A stretch of DNA of 64,000 nucleotides from Gordionus sp. m RMFG-2023 (Eukaryota > Nematomorpha > Gordioida > Chordodea > Parachordodidae). Shown piece by piece: positions 12,301-24,300 of this stretch. The position numbers and the translations under genes were made by a program. Every line of letters starts with the position of its first letter. The stretch's first letter is position 1. Below the pieces are notes generated by a model. That model had not been told where the DNA came from, searched no databases, and worked only from the letters and a program-made list of their open reading frames with translations. Location: assembly GCF_954871325.1 (NCBI RefSeq), contig NC_088775.1, positions 70,843,561-70,907,560 of the forward strand, in the 5' to 3' direction.

Positions 12301-15300
12301 GCACATATCCGATATTTGATTGACAGTCGGTTTTTCATTTGACATATTTTTTTAATAATTTCAGAACGGATCTCCTAAGCATTAACTTTTTACTTACAAA
12401 GAAATATTATACTAAGATAAAAAAATTATGATATATGACTTCTCAATCAAATCGGTAACTTCTCAAATTGAAATATTAATATTTGGTTTGAATCGCGATT
12501 TTTTAAAAAAAAATCACAAATTTTGCCAATTCTAGTATCGACCAAATATTGAATTGAAATTTTTTCATGAGTTTTTTTACATATAACACAATAAAATTAT
12601 TTATAATAAAAATATAATTTAGCTACCAATTAGAAACTATATGCAAAATATAGTTAAATATATAAAAATTATTTGACAAATAATTATTTAAAAATCAACA
12701 AATAAGAAAATTTATTTATCATTATCTTTATAAAAAAATTATCGTTTTTAATTTGATTAAATTATGTCAACCCAAATTTATACTATATCAAATTTATTTA
12801 TAATATTTTTTAAAAGTCATCTTATATTTATATTTTATTAACAGAAAATCGTAATCATAGTTAAGCCACATTCAATAATGTAACTAGTTTGTGGAAATTA
12901 AATTATAACAGGTCACATTTCAAATTGACCAAAAAATGCGATTTTTGGACAACCATCTTTAAAATGAACGAAACTTGGCATTATAATTATGTAGGTTATA
13001 AGTGAAACAAATTTTAGTATGCTAGCTCAACCACACCCAAATATATACGTCTTCAAAGTTGAATATCGCGCAATGTGTGGTTTCATTAAATTTTGTTTTT
13101 TAAAGCATTATGATAGAGTTGCAAATTTTTATATTTCTGGCTGATAGCCCATCAAAAATGACTGAGAATCAAATTTCCTTTTTTTTATTCGATGATAGAT
13201 GAATAATAAATTTTTTTTATTTGATGAGGGATAAATCAGAAATTTATCTTATGAGTAGTGTTGCGTAATCGGCTAAAAACTACGCCTAAACCTAAAAATC
13301 GGCTAAGCCTAATTAGGTAAGCTTAAAAATCGGCTAAACCTAAAAATTGGCTAAGCCTAATTAGGTTAAGCCTAAAAATCGGCTAAGCCTATATAAATCT
13401 GTTAAAATTAAATTAGTCAAAATTCTGCATCGATGCTTAATATTAATTATTATTTATTTATTTTAGTAAAATAATTTATTTTATTTATATTTAATGTAAA
13501 TATTTTATTATTATCAACAAATAAACATGATATGATTTAATATTTTTTCAGTGGCGTATCCAGGATTTTCCCGTATCAGGTCAATTCAGCGAAACTTTTA
13601 TCGCGAAACACTTTTTCGCGAAACTTTTATCGCGAAGGAATTTTATAGCGAAGGCAATATCGCGAAACCAATTCCGCGAATTTTTTTCCGCGAAACTTTT
13701 ATAGCGAAGACAATATCGCGAACTTATTATCGCGAATTTATTTCCGCGAAACCTTAACCGCGAATACTTTATAGCGAATACATTTTAGCGAAACTTTGAT
13801 CGCGAACTCGTTATAGCGAATTTATTTCCGCGAAACTTTAACCGCGAATACTTTATAGCGAATACATTATAGCGAAACTTTGATCGCGAACTCATTATCG
13901 CGAATTTATTTCCGCGAAACCTAAACCGCGAATACTTTAGACCGAATAAATTTTAGCGAAACTTATAGCAAAACTTTAATCGCCAACTCTTTATAGCGAA
14001 TTTTCTACCGCGAATGTATGTGCGCGAAATTATTATAGCGAGCGCATGACTTCGAAAATTACGAATTCATTTTAAGTGAAATTGATATATTCAATATCAA
14101 TTTACCAACCGAAGTTTCTTAAATCATAAACGCGAATGTCTTAAGAATATTTTATGAAAATTACGAATTCATTTTAAGTGAAATTGATATATTCAATATC
14201 AATTTACCAACCGAAGTTTCTTAAATCATAAACGCGAATGTTTTAAGAATATTTTATTACGTATTGTTTATTTAATAAGCATGTAACATTTAACTGATGT
14301 GATACAAAATACATTACTCTTTCTGGTCTCACTCACTCATGGTTGTAAGTATGGAGGGGACATTTTGGGTTAAGTTTTTACCAGAATAAGTTAACCCCCC
14401 CTTCCCCCCACGTGCTTTATGTCATTTAAAGAAAATTTTCTGATATACCTTTTTTCCAATCTATATGAAAAATTGTATAGAAAGCTAAGAATTTTTTATT
14501 GATTTTCTCAGATTATTTTTAAAAATTATAGAAGATTTTACTGATAATTAATGCCTCCTAATTATAATTTTTAGATAATGCACATCGATATAACTTTCTG
14601 ATATAATAGTAACTAATTTATTTGAATATTTTGACCTCTCCTTTTTCTTCTTATCGCATTTTAATAAATAGAAATAACTGCAAAGTTATGATTATCAAAA
14701 AAAAAATTCAAAATATTCTATTGGATTACAATTGTAATATTTATGAAGAATAAATTATGGAAATAAATCATTAGATCTTCAGTTATTTTAGTTTTTTATT
14801 TTTGCTGATTTCACAAGTCTAACTAAACAATATAAAAATTAAAAAAACGTATAATAGTTTTCATCATTTTATAAAATAATACCAGTTCAATTTAAATCAG
14901 GCGTTTTTATGAAAACACCGCTAAACGCTCCTTCTCAATTTGTAAGCACTTTTTACTCATTTTTTTCTAATAAAATGGAATTAAAATAAATTAGGATTTT
15001 TTGAAAATAAATAGATAATGTTCCAAATCAAGAAAATAAAGATATTCCAATATCAGGAAGGCTTATATTTACATTTTTATTTAATTCTTTCATAATATTC
15101 GAACTTCTTTAAATATCATGTTTAAGATATTTATATCTATAATTACCATAATAATTTGATAATTCTGAGCAATTTCTTTATCGCTTCAACTTGTGTATCA
15201 GAACAGTGGCATAGACAGGATTTATATACTTAATATCATCGCCGTTAAATTTGGCGACTGTATAGTTCTACGAACTAATTGTAAATTATATCAATATTTC

Positions 15301-18300
15301 TTGCTTTATTAGTACCAATTGAGTACTTAAACGAGTATAATAGCTAGTAAAAGGAAAAAAACTATTAGTAACAAAATTTTGGCAAATCTATGATTTAAGC
15401 AACTTAAATAATTTATTCCGAAAATTTCATCGATGTTCCTTATTAATTATAATTTAATTCGTTTAGACAGTATAAAGAAAAAGTTTATTAGCAAAATAAG
15501 AAAAATTGCCTAATTCGGGCATTATTGATAGAATGAAAAATAGCTGGTTTGCGCTAATATTTATTAATTCTTCAGTCATTTTTTTCACACACAAAAAGGC
15601 AACCGTGCTATAAGAAAAATAAAATCTATATCACCCATTAAAGCGTAAAATCAACCAAATTTCCGGAAGCAATAAATCTGGAACTTAAATCAATAATTAT
15701 TACATTGATTCTTCAATTCATTTGGTAGATAGTTTTTACTGACAAAATAAGATAAAATTGCCAAGATTAACAACATGCGAAAACAAACAAATATTTTTAG
15801 GTAAGCTCTACTATATGAAATGCTAGATTATTACTTAGTATTACATCAATCAGTTTTTCCAGTCAATAAACAAAAACTAGTTTTAATAAGCGAAATAGAC
15901 AATAGCAAACCAAGTATGAACCAAAAAGTATTAGAATTTCAAAAATTTGAAACATTATAAGATTAAACAAAGAATCTAAAGAAGGCAATTATAATAAAAA
16001 AAATTAAATGAAATATCTTAAAAAAATATTACTATATTTATTTATAAAATCAACTTTTTTCCTATTTCAAAATATGAGGATTAAAAGATACTCTATATTT
16101 TAGCCCAAAGAAAATTAAGCTTGGAAACTTTTCCGACAGATGACATAACTTGCGGCAACTTTGGAAAATGTTATATCAAAATGAGAAGGATTGGTTATGG
16201 TAAAATTTAAAACAATTAGGATAGCTAATTATTTTCATCAAGTGAATAGATTGAGCTATTGTTTAATAACGTAATATTAAGTGCGCTTAACCTCTCTGAG
16301 AAGCGTTCCGTTTTATAATTATAATTTGTAAAAAAAATTGTGAAAATGGATTATAAAATAAAATGATGGTATTGTTTATTCCTAGATTTGTAAGATTTTT
16401 TTATGTTGTTTTTTAAATAAGAATTTTCTTTAGACTATGGAAGGAGTTTTATCAATTTACAAGAAAGTTGTCATTAATCATATTTCCCAGTGAGGGAGGT
16501 TTAGCTCTTCCCCTTTGTCTACGCCACTGTTTAGAACACTTATTTAAAAACTATTTTATAAACTGTAAAATCCAAGCTGATAATAGTTATTCTTACCATA
16601 TTCTCCATAATTAATAATAAATCGTTTATAATTACATTTGCATTTTAATTATTTCATCTAAAACCGCATACAATTAAAATAAAGCCTAGCGAAGAATGAT
16701 TTTAAAATTATTGGTGGATGTTTTAGAGAAAATAACTCAAAATTCCTATAAGTTCTTTGTAATAAGTGAAAAGGTAAGACATCTCATATACATTTCTTAC
16801 GTAAATTTCTTAAATCTAGTTTTCATAAAAAAATTTAGATTTGTTATTATTCAGCGAGATTTTTTAATTTTTAATGCCACTCTTCGCGGGTAAATAAAAA
16901 TATTTTTTAAAAAAATATAACCAAAAAAAATGATGTATTTTAATTTTAGTTTTATTTTTATTATTCAATTTGTTATCAAATCAAATGAGAATATAGTATA
17001 TTTAAAAAAGTTAACAAAATGCCAATATTTAAATAATTATGAACCTTAAGGAATTTTAGAGCTATAATATAACAAAATTAATTCAAGCAATTTTTTTTCC
17101 ATCGTAACTTGAACTGCGAACTCATTAGAGGAGCATCATTGAAATTAGAGGGGGGGGGGTAGTTAGTTATGAAATAATTATCATTATTTGAATAAAATTG
17201 GAAAGGGATGAATTGTATTTTCTTTTTTTAATAATTTTTATTTGGTAGGTGGTTAAAAGTTTTGAGAGGGTTGATATCATTTATAGATATGTATACAAGC
17301 CCCTGATTATATTCTCCACAGTCCTTTTCTTAAGTTAAGGAAATGGTATAGCGTATTATCTTATTTTTATAGATCCCTTTAGGCCATATTTTTTGATATC
17401 TAATTCACATTTAGAATAAATATCCTTACAAAATAAATTTAATTATAAAAAGTTTTTTAAAAAATGATTTTTTTATTTATTGAATATGTGAAGGAAAAAG
17501 TAGAGCATTGTCATATCATATCGTCTAAGCCAATAGTTTAATTGTTAAATATATAACTGAAGTGTAAAATTTTAAAAGAATCACTGATTTGGACAAAGAC
17601 TGGTTAAAAATAACCATGGGAAAAAACATCGGACAAAAACATCCCAATATAAAAAAATTTACATGCTTTAATGAATAAAAGGAAAATGTAATCCTCATTT
17701 TAAACTTTGCCCTTTAGTGTAATACTTGAGTATTTATAATAATATTTTACTAATAATGTTGCTCATCAAAAGTGATCATATTTGTAAGGGAAAACAACTA
17801 TATGACTCAAGGGGTAGGAATATGAAATTTAAAATAATTTTATAATGCATGACGAAAGGTAGTTATTTTTGAAATATTAATCGTAGGATTGATGTGGTAG
17901 AGAAAGATCACATATAAAAGAATTTGTAAATATCCTCATAAAATCTGTATCTTGACGAATGAGTCGGTATGTAGCTTGCTAAATTTTATACCAAAGTAGA
18001 CCTTCCTATATTTTGTCACAAAAAATAATGCAAATATAAAAAATTTGAGCCTATAATATAAAAACAAACAAAAATTTATTATTGTATTTTATAAGACTCT
18101 GAAATAAAGAGGAAAGAATGGCGAAAATATTTATAATTTATAACCAAGAGAATGGCACCAGCCAGACGAGAAATTTTTTTTTTTTAAATTTCGGCAATAC
18201 TTTTTTTTTAATAGTTATAATTTATCAATTATGTCATTAATTATTTGTTAATTTTTATAAGTGTGGCTATATTTTTATTATATTTTAAAATTATTTATTC

Positions 18301-21300
18301 AATAAGAACCCAAATCAAAATATTATATTTAAATTAATTGAGATTCATGCCGAGATATTATACTAAATCACGCACCCCCCCCCCCCCCTTCCCAAATAAA
18401 CAGAAAAGATAAAAAGATAACTATAAAGATCGTAAAATATAACTTGAAATATTTTGATCACCACCTGTAGTATGCCTAATTCTCTTATTATATTACATAC
18501 TTCATTAAATTCACTATGAGTAAAATGCTCTCCTTAATATTAGGAACTCAATAAATAGCAGTATTGTGATCACATGTATTTATATCGTTTTTTCTTTTTA
18601 TATTCAGATCTTATAGAATATTTGACTATATGACCAGATCAAATATTCCCCCGTTTAATTGACCCGTCAAAATCTAGTCATTTGACTGGTTAATTGACTG
18701 ACTGCTAACCCTGGCCAAAATTGATTGATAAATTTATAAATATTAGGTCTAGTGTTGTTAAACGAGCCGATTTTTAAAAACGGCTAACTCAATATTTTAG
18801 CCAGAAAAATATTGCCTAAGCCTTGAGATTTTTTAATAGATGTTTAAACCTTTGTTCCTTCTACAAACAAAATCTTCAGTCTTGCTTAATATTATTCAAG
18901 ATGAAATATTGAGTTAGTCGTTTTTAAAAATCGGCTCAAAAAGAGCCGTTTAACAACACTAATTAGGTCATCAGACAATAAATAGGAATGCTACCCAGAT
19001 ATCAATTTCGCCAGTAAATATCAAGATTTAACTAATAAACTCAATGATTAATATATTGATAAAGCTGAGTTCCTTGTGCGCGATTATTATAAAATAAGAA
19101 CTTCGAAGAAAAGGATAGGATAGCGAAAAAGTGTATTTCAATAACAAATTTCATAAACCAGATCTAAGTTTATTAATCATTACATAAATTTTTTAAGGTT
19201 AAAAGTAAATTACAAACTATCATTGTGAATCAATCTTCAACCTATTTTAAAAAAATATTATTCAAATAATTTAATTATAAAAAAGTGATTCAAAATAAAT
19301 TAGTCATTATTAGCAATTATCGCGATATTAAATTCTCTATAATATCTTCACGATATATGTTTCGCTATAATAACTTCGCTATAAAATTTTCGCGATTATT
19401 GATTCGCGATTAAAGTTTCGCGGTAATGTATTCGCTTTAAAGGTTTATTTTCGCGATTATTGATTCGCGATTAAAGTTTCGCGGTAATGTATTCGCTTTA
19501 AAGGTTTCGCGATAAAGGTTTCTCTATAAAAAATTCGCGATATTTGTTTCGCGATAAAGGTTTCTCTATAAAAAATTCGCGATATTTGTTTCGCGATATT
19601 GTAATCGCGGTAATGTATTCGCTATAAAGGTTTCGCGATAAAGGTTTCGCTATGAAAAATTCGCGATATTTGTTTCGCGATATTGCATTCGCGGAATAGT
19701 ATTCGCTATTATGGATTCGCGATAAAAGTTTCGCTATAAAATCCATTCGCGATAAACGACATTCGCGATAAAAGTTTCGCGAAAAAGTGTTTCGCGATAA
19801 AAGTTTCGCTGAATTGACATGGAACCGGATTTTCCTATAGGGGGGGGGAATTTTTTGGGGGGCTTTGCCTCCAAACCCCCTTTGGCCAGCTTTTTCCTCA
19901 CCTTCGGCCGGGTCATATCTTTGATCTATTCTTTTAAATTATTCATAATTCAATAATAATTATATTAATATTTTTAGCTTTTATTTGAATTTTGGTTCCT
20001 TTTATAAATTAATTATTTAAGAAATTTTTTTTTTAATTTTTAAATTTAACATTTATTAATAAAGACAAATTAAATCTGACAAAATGATAGTATAAAAATA
20101 AAATCATGTCCAAAACATAATTCTAGAAAATTAAAGAAATTTAACAAACAAGGATTTCATAATACAAAGTATAATAATAGATATAATAGAAATATAATAA
20201 ATGCAAATGATTATATGAAGAAGAAGGGGGGGGGGTTTAAATAATTTAGGGAAGAAGAAGAAAATCTAGATTAATCAGCTTCGGGGAATGAACCTATGGC
20301 GTGTAAAATTAGATTTTATAATCTGAATTCCTATGCGTTGACGTAAGTAGTCGCTTTCTTTTGGGTCTCCTGATTACTAATTCGCGCTTATGAATATAAG
20401 AAGAAATAAAAGTTATAACCCAATTTTTATTTTAAGTTAGGTATATTATAGATAAATTTTTTTTAAAAAATATAAAATTGAAATAAAGTTTAGTGTCAAT
20501 TTTTTTTTTTATAAATTTGCTTTAAAAACTAGCCTCAGCTTAAATTCTCATATAATATAAATATAAAATTTTTTTGATTGAAAATTCTAATTGTAGTGTG
20601 TATAAAATATTGACTAGAAAATTTTTTAAGGAACAAGTTTTTATACCTTATTAAATACAATATTATATAAAAAATTTATTAAATACTAGAATTATAATGC
20701 GATTTTTAATTTTCGTGGGAATTTTTCCAATTCATCAAGAATTTTCTTTGTCGTTAGAAATAAATCTCTGTGGATATTTAACATAGCTAACCCATTTAGC
20801 AGAGAAGTAGTATTTTGTAAATAAGTTTTCAACCTTCTCAATTTGAAAAAGGTCCTTTCATTCGTATATGTTGTAATAGGCAAACATGCAAGAATATTAA
20901 ATACCTTCAAAATATTTGGAAATTAAGCCTCCTTATACCGATTGAGCGCATCAATAGCATGCTCAGGTAAAATAATAAACGTAGTAAATATTTATACCAC
21001 AATTCGAATTCACTGATTAAATTGATTTCAGTATCAACATCATAGGAATAAAATTTTGCTAAATATTTAATTATACCAATAATGGCATCAGAAAACGAAG
21101 AAGGGTCTTTAGGTAATAAAATTTGAAGATTACCAAAGGACTTGTTTTTTATCTAAAAACCGTACTTTAATTTGCGATAAAAAAGTATCTAAGAATGAAA
21201 TGAAATTGGATATTTTATAAGATTTAGTTTGATTCAGCGTCTATATAAATATTATGAAATATTCAACTACATTCATTCTTCCTGTCCACATTTTCCTCCA

Positions 21301-24300
21301 AATCAATAACTTGAACCAAATCGAAATTTGGTTTTTGTAAATTTCTACATAGTAGTGAGCTATAGGAAAATCAATGCAACTAGCAGTAAGGATAAACTCT
21401 GCTTGATATTGAAAAATTTTGATAGAGCAGGAGGGAGGGGGTCCGGGGGTCGGGGTAAAATTTTTTATTATCTTAAAATAATATTTAGAAAAACAGTCAA
21501 ATTTGCTATGGGGGGTGAAATTTCCCCCTTTCCCCCCCATTGATTACGCGCCTGTATTTTTTATTTATATTATTAAATTTTGAAATGAAAATAAATTTAT
21601 TTATTTGATGTTATTTTAATAAAAAAAATAATATGCTGCTATATTGTAAAATTGTAATATTCTTTTTAATATAATTTATTAGTGATTTTCACAATCTTCT
21701 TTATAAATACATCTTTTATTGAGGAATTATATTGTAAATTTTATTAGATAAATAAACAATCTTTTAGGTGAAATCTTTTATAATTTTTTTATAATTTTTT
21801 TAAAATATCTATTTTTTTATTAAATGAGGTGGATTTTATGAAACTTTTTTGATGATTTTATATGATCTTTTTAAGGATAATATTTTAATGAATTGTCATA
21901 ATCGTTATTTTATAAGTTTTTTGAATTTTTTTGAAGAAAATAGGTTAAAATAAGTATTAATAACATGTGTAAATATAAATTTAGTGAAGATGTACCAATG
22001 AAAAGTGACAATTCTCATAATCGTTATTTTTAAAGTTTTTTGAATTTTTTTGACGACAATATGTTAAAAGAAGTATTAATAACATGTTTAAATAAAAATT
22101 TAGTGAAGATGTACCATAGAAAATTGACAATTGTCATAATCGTTATTTTATAAGTTTTTGGAATTTTTTTGAAGAAAATATGTTAAAATAAGTATTAATA
22201 AGATGTTTAAATAAAAATTTAGTGAAGATGTACCATAGAAAAGTGACAATTGTCATAATCGTTATTTTATAAGTTTTTTAAATTTTTTTGAAGAAAATAT
22301 GTTAAAATAAGTATTAAAAACATGTTTAAATAAAAATTTAGTGAAGATGTACCATAGAAAAGTGACAATTGTCATAATCGTTATTTTATAAGTTTTTTGA
22401 ATTTTTTTGAAGAAAATATGTTGAAATAAGTATTAAAAAAAAGTTTAAATAAAAATTTAGTGAAGATGTACCATAGAAAAGTGACAATTGTCATAATCGT
22501 TATTTTATAAGTTTTTTGAATTTTTTTGAAGAAAATATGTTAAAATAAGTATTAATAAGATGTTTAAATAAAAATTTAGTGAAGATGTACCATAGAAAAG
22601 TGACAATTGTAATAATCGTTATTTTATAAGTTTTTTGAATTTTTTTGAAGAAAATATGTTAAATTAAGTATTAAAAACATGTTTAAATAAAAATTTAGTG
22701 AAGATGTACCATAGAAAAGTGACAGTTGTCATAATCGTTATTTTATAAGTTTTTTGAATTTTTTTGAAGGAAATATGTTAAAATAAGTAATAAAAAAAAG
22801 TTTAAATAAAAATTTAGTGAAGATGTACCATAGAAAAGTGACAATTGCCATAATCGTTATTTTATAAGTTTTTTGAAGAAAATATGTTAAAATAAGTATT
22901 GATAACATATTTAAATAAAATTTAGTGAAGATGTACCATGGAAAATTGACAGTCATAATCGTTATTTTTAAAGTTTTTTGAATTTTTTTGACAAAAATAT
23001 GTTAAAATAAGTATTAATAAGATGTTTAAATATAAATTTAGTGAAGACAATGAAAAGTGACAATTGTCATATGTGTTATTTTTTAAAAATTTTTGAATTT
23101 TTTTGACGAAAATATGTTAAAATAAGTATTAATAACATGTGTAAATATAATTTTAGTGAAGATGTACCAATGAAAAGTGACATTTGTCATAATCGTTATT
23201 TTTAAAGTTTTTTGAATTTTTTTGAAGAAAATATGTTAAAATAAGTATTAAAAACATGTTTAAATAAAAATTTAGTGAAGATGTACCATAGAAAAGTGAC
23301 TATTATCATAATCGTTATTTTATAAGTTTTTTGAATTTTTTTGAAGAAAATATGTTAAAATAAGTATTAAAAACATGTTTAAATAAAAATTTAGTGAAGA
23401 TGTACCATAGAAAAGTGACAATTGTCATTATCGTTAGTTTATAAGTTTTTTGAATTTTTTTGAAGAAAATATGTTAAAATAAGTATTGATAACATGTTTA
23501 AATAAAATTTAGTGAAGATGTACCAATGAAAAGTGACAATTGTCATAATCGTTATTCTTAAAGTTTTTTGAATTTTTTTGACGAAAATATTTTAAAATAA
23601 GTATTGATAACATGTTTAAATAAAAATTTAGTGAAGATGTACTCTAGATAAGCGACAATTGTCATAATCATTATTTTTTAAGTTTTTTGATTTTGTTGAC
23701 GAAAATATGTTAAAATGAGTAATAATAACATGTTTAAATAAAAATTTAGTGAAGATGTACTATAGAAGAGTGACAATTGTCATAATCGTTATTTTTAAAA
23801 TTTCTTTGATGTAAATGGGTAAAAATATAGATTGTAAAATTAAAATTGCCTGAGTATATGCCATAGAAAAACATATGGTAATAATAGATTCTTCCCCAAA
23901 AACAGGAGCAAATTGGCATTTTATTACATCCGTTCATCGGGTCAGAAATTAATATGCAAAATTTATATCATAATATCCTAAGTTAGAAATTATTATTTTT
24001 TTACCAATTTTCACCAGACAATCTTGTTTAAAATTTGGGTAAACTTTTTTTTCTATTTTAAAATCAATATCGATGCAAGTTAACTATTTTCGTCAAAAAA
24101 AATCAAAAAACTTTAAAAATAACGATTATGACAATTGTCGCTTATCTAGAGGACATCTTCACTAAATTTTTATTTAAACATGTTATCAATACTTATTTTA
24201 AAATATCTTTGTCAATAAAATTCAAAAAACTTTAAAAATAACGATTATGACAATTGTCACTTTTCATTGGTATATCTTCACTAAATTTATATTTACACAT

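Larger units (their letters stand above)
7845..12534. mobile_element. Non-autonomous hAT-like element (TAGAGTTGGCAA ends) with a nested hAT
   Basis: The ends are TAGAGTTGGCAA and TTGCCAATTCTA. The flanking octamers GTATCAAC (7837-7844) and GTATCGAC (12535-12542) match at 7 of 8 bases. Subterminal regions repeat TTGATTTAAATC and GTGATTTAAATC words. After removal of the nested element at 9065-11925, about 1.8 kb remains, with no recognisable protein. The 8-bp duplication points to hAT. Confidence 0.75.
13572..19826. mobile_element. Foldback element with TCGCGAA arrays, third layer
   Basis: It lies between two copies of GGATTTTCC (13563-13571 and 19827-19835), a 9-bp match that is best read as its target duplication. 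The two ends share GTCAATTCAGCGAAAC and then arrays of TTTATCGCGAAAC-like units in opposite orientation. The 5.3-kb centre has no recognisable transposase and contains a MITE-like element and a 212-bp MITE. A 9-bp duplication with long repetitive inverted ends is typical of Mutator-like foldbacks, but an 8-bp hAT duplication plus one chance match is possible. Confidence 0.75.
13549..21554 (-). mobile_element. hAT transposon (DUF4371/zf-MYM type), second layer of the nest
   Basis: The left end is CAGTGGCGTATCCAGG and the right end ATTGATTACGCGCCTG. The perfect 8-bp duplication TATTTTTT lies at 13541-13548 and 21555-21562. Removing the third-layer insertion (13572-19826) leaves about 1.75 kb. 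Its rejoined left end then reads like the MITE at 3389, with GGGGCTTTGCC and CTTCGGCCGGGT. The right part holds the C-terminal end of a hAT transposase on the minus strand. This copy is therefore a likely relative of the autonomous source for the CAGTGGCGTAGC MITEs in the window. Confidence 0.85.

Noticed and set aside
13551-13757. Open frame of 68 codons across the TCGCGAA array
   Set aside because: It is a direct translation of a tandem repeat with no codon bias or domain. The reverse array at 19498-19916 gives similar spurious frames.
21328-21543. Plus-strand frame ending in glycine and proline runs
   Set aside because: It covers the G/C-rich subterminal end of the hAT at 13549-21554 and is not a protein.
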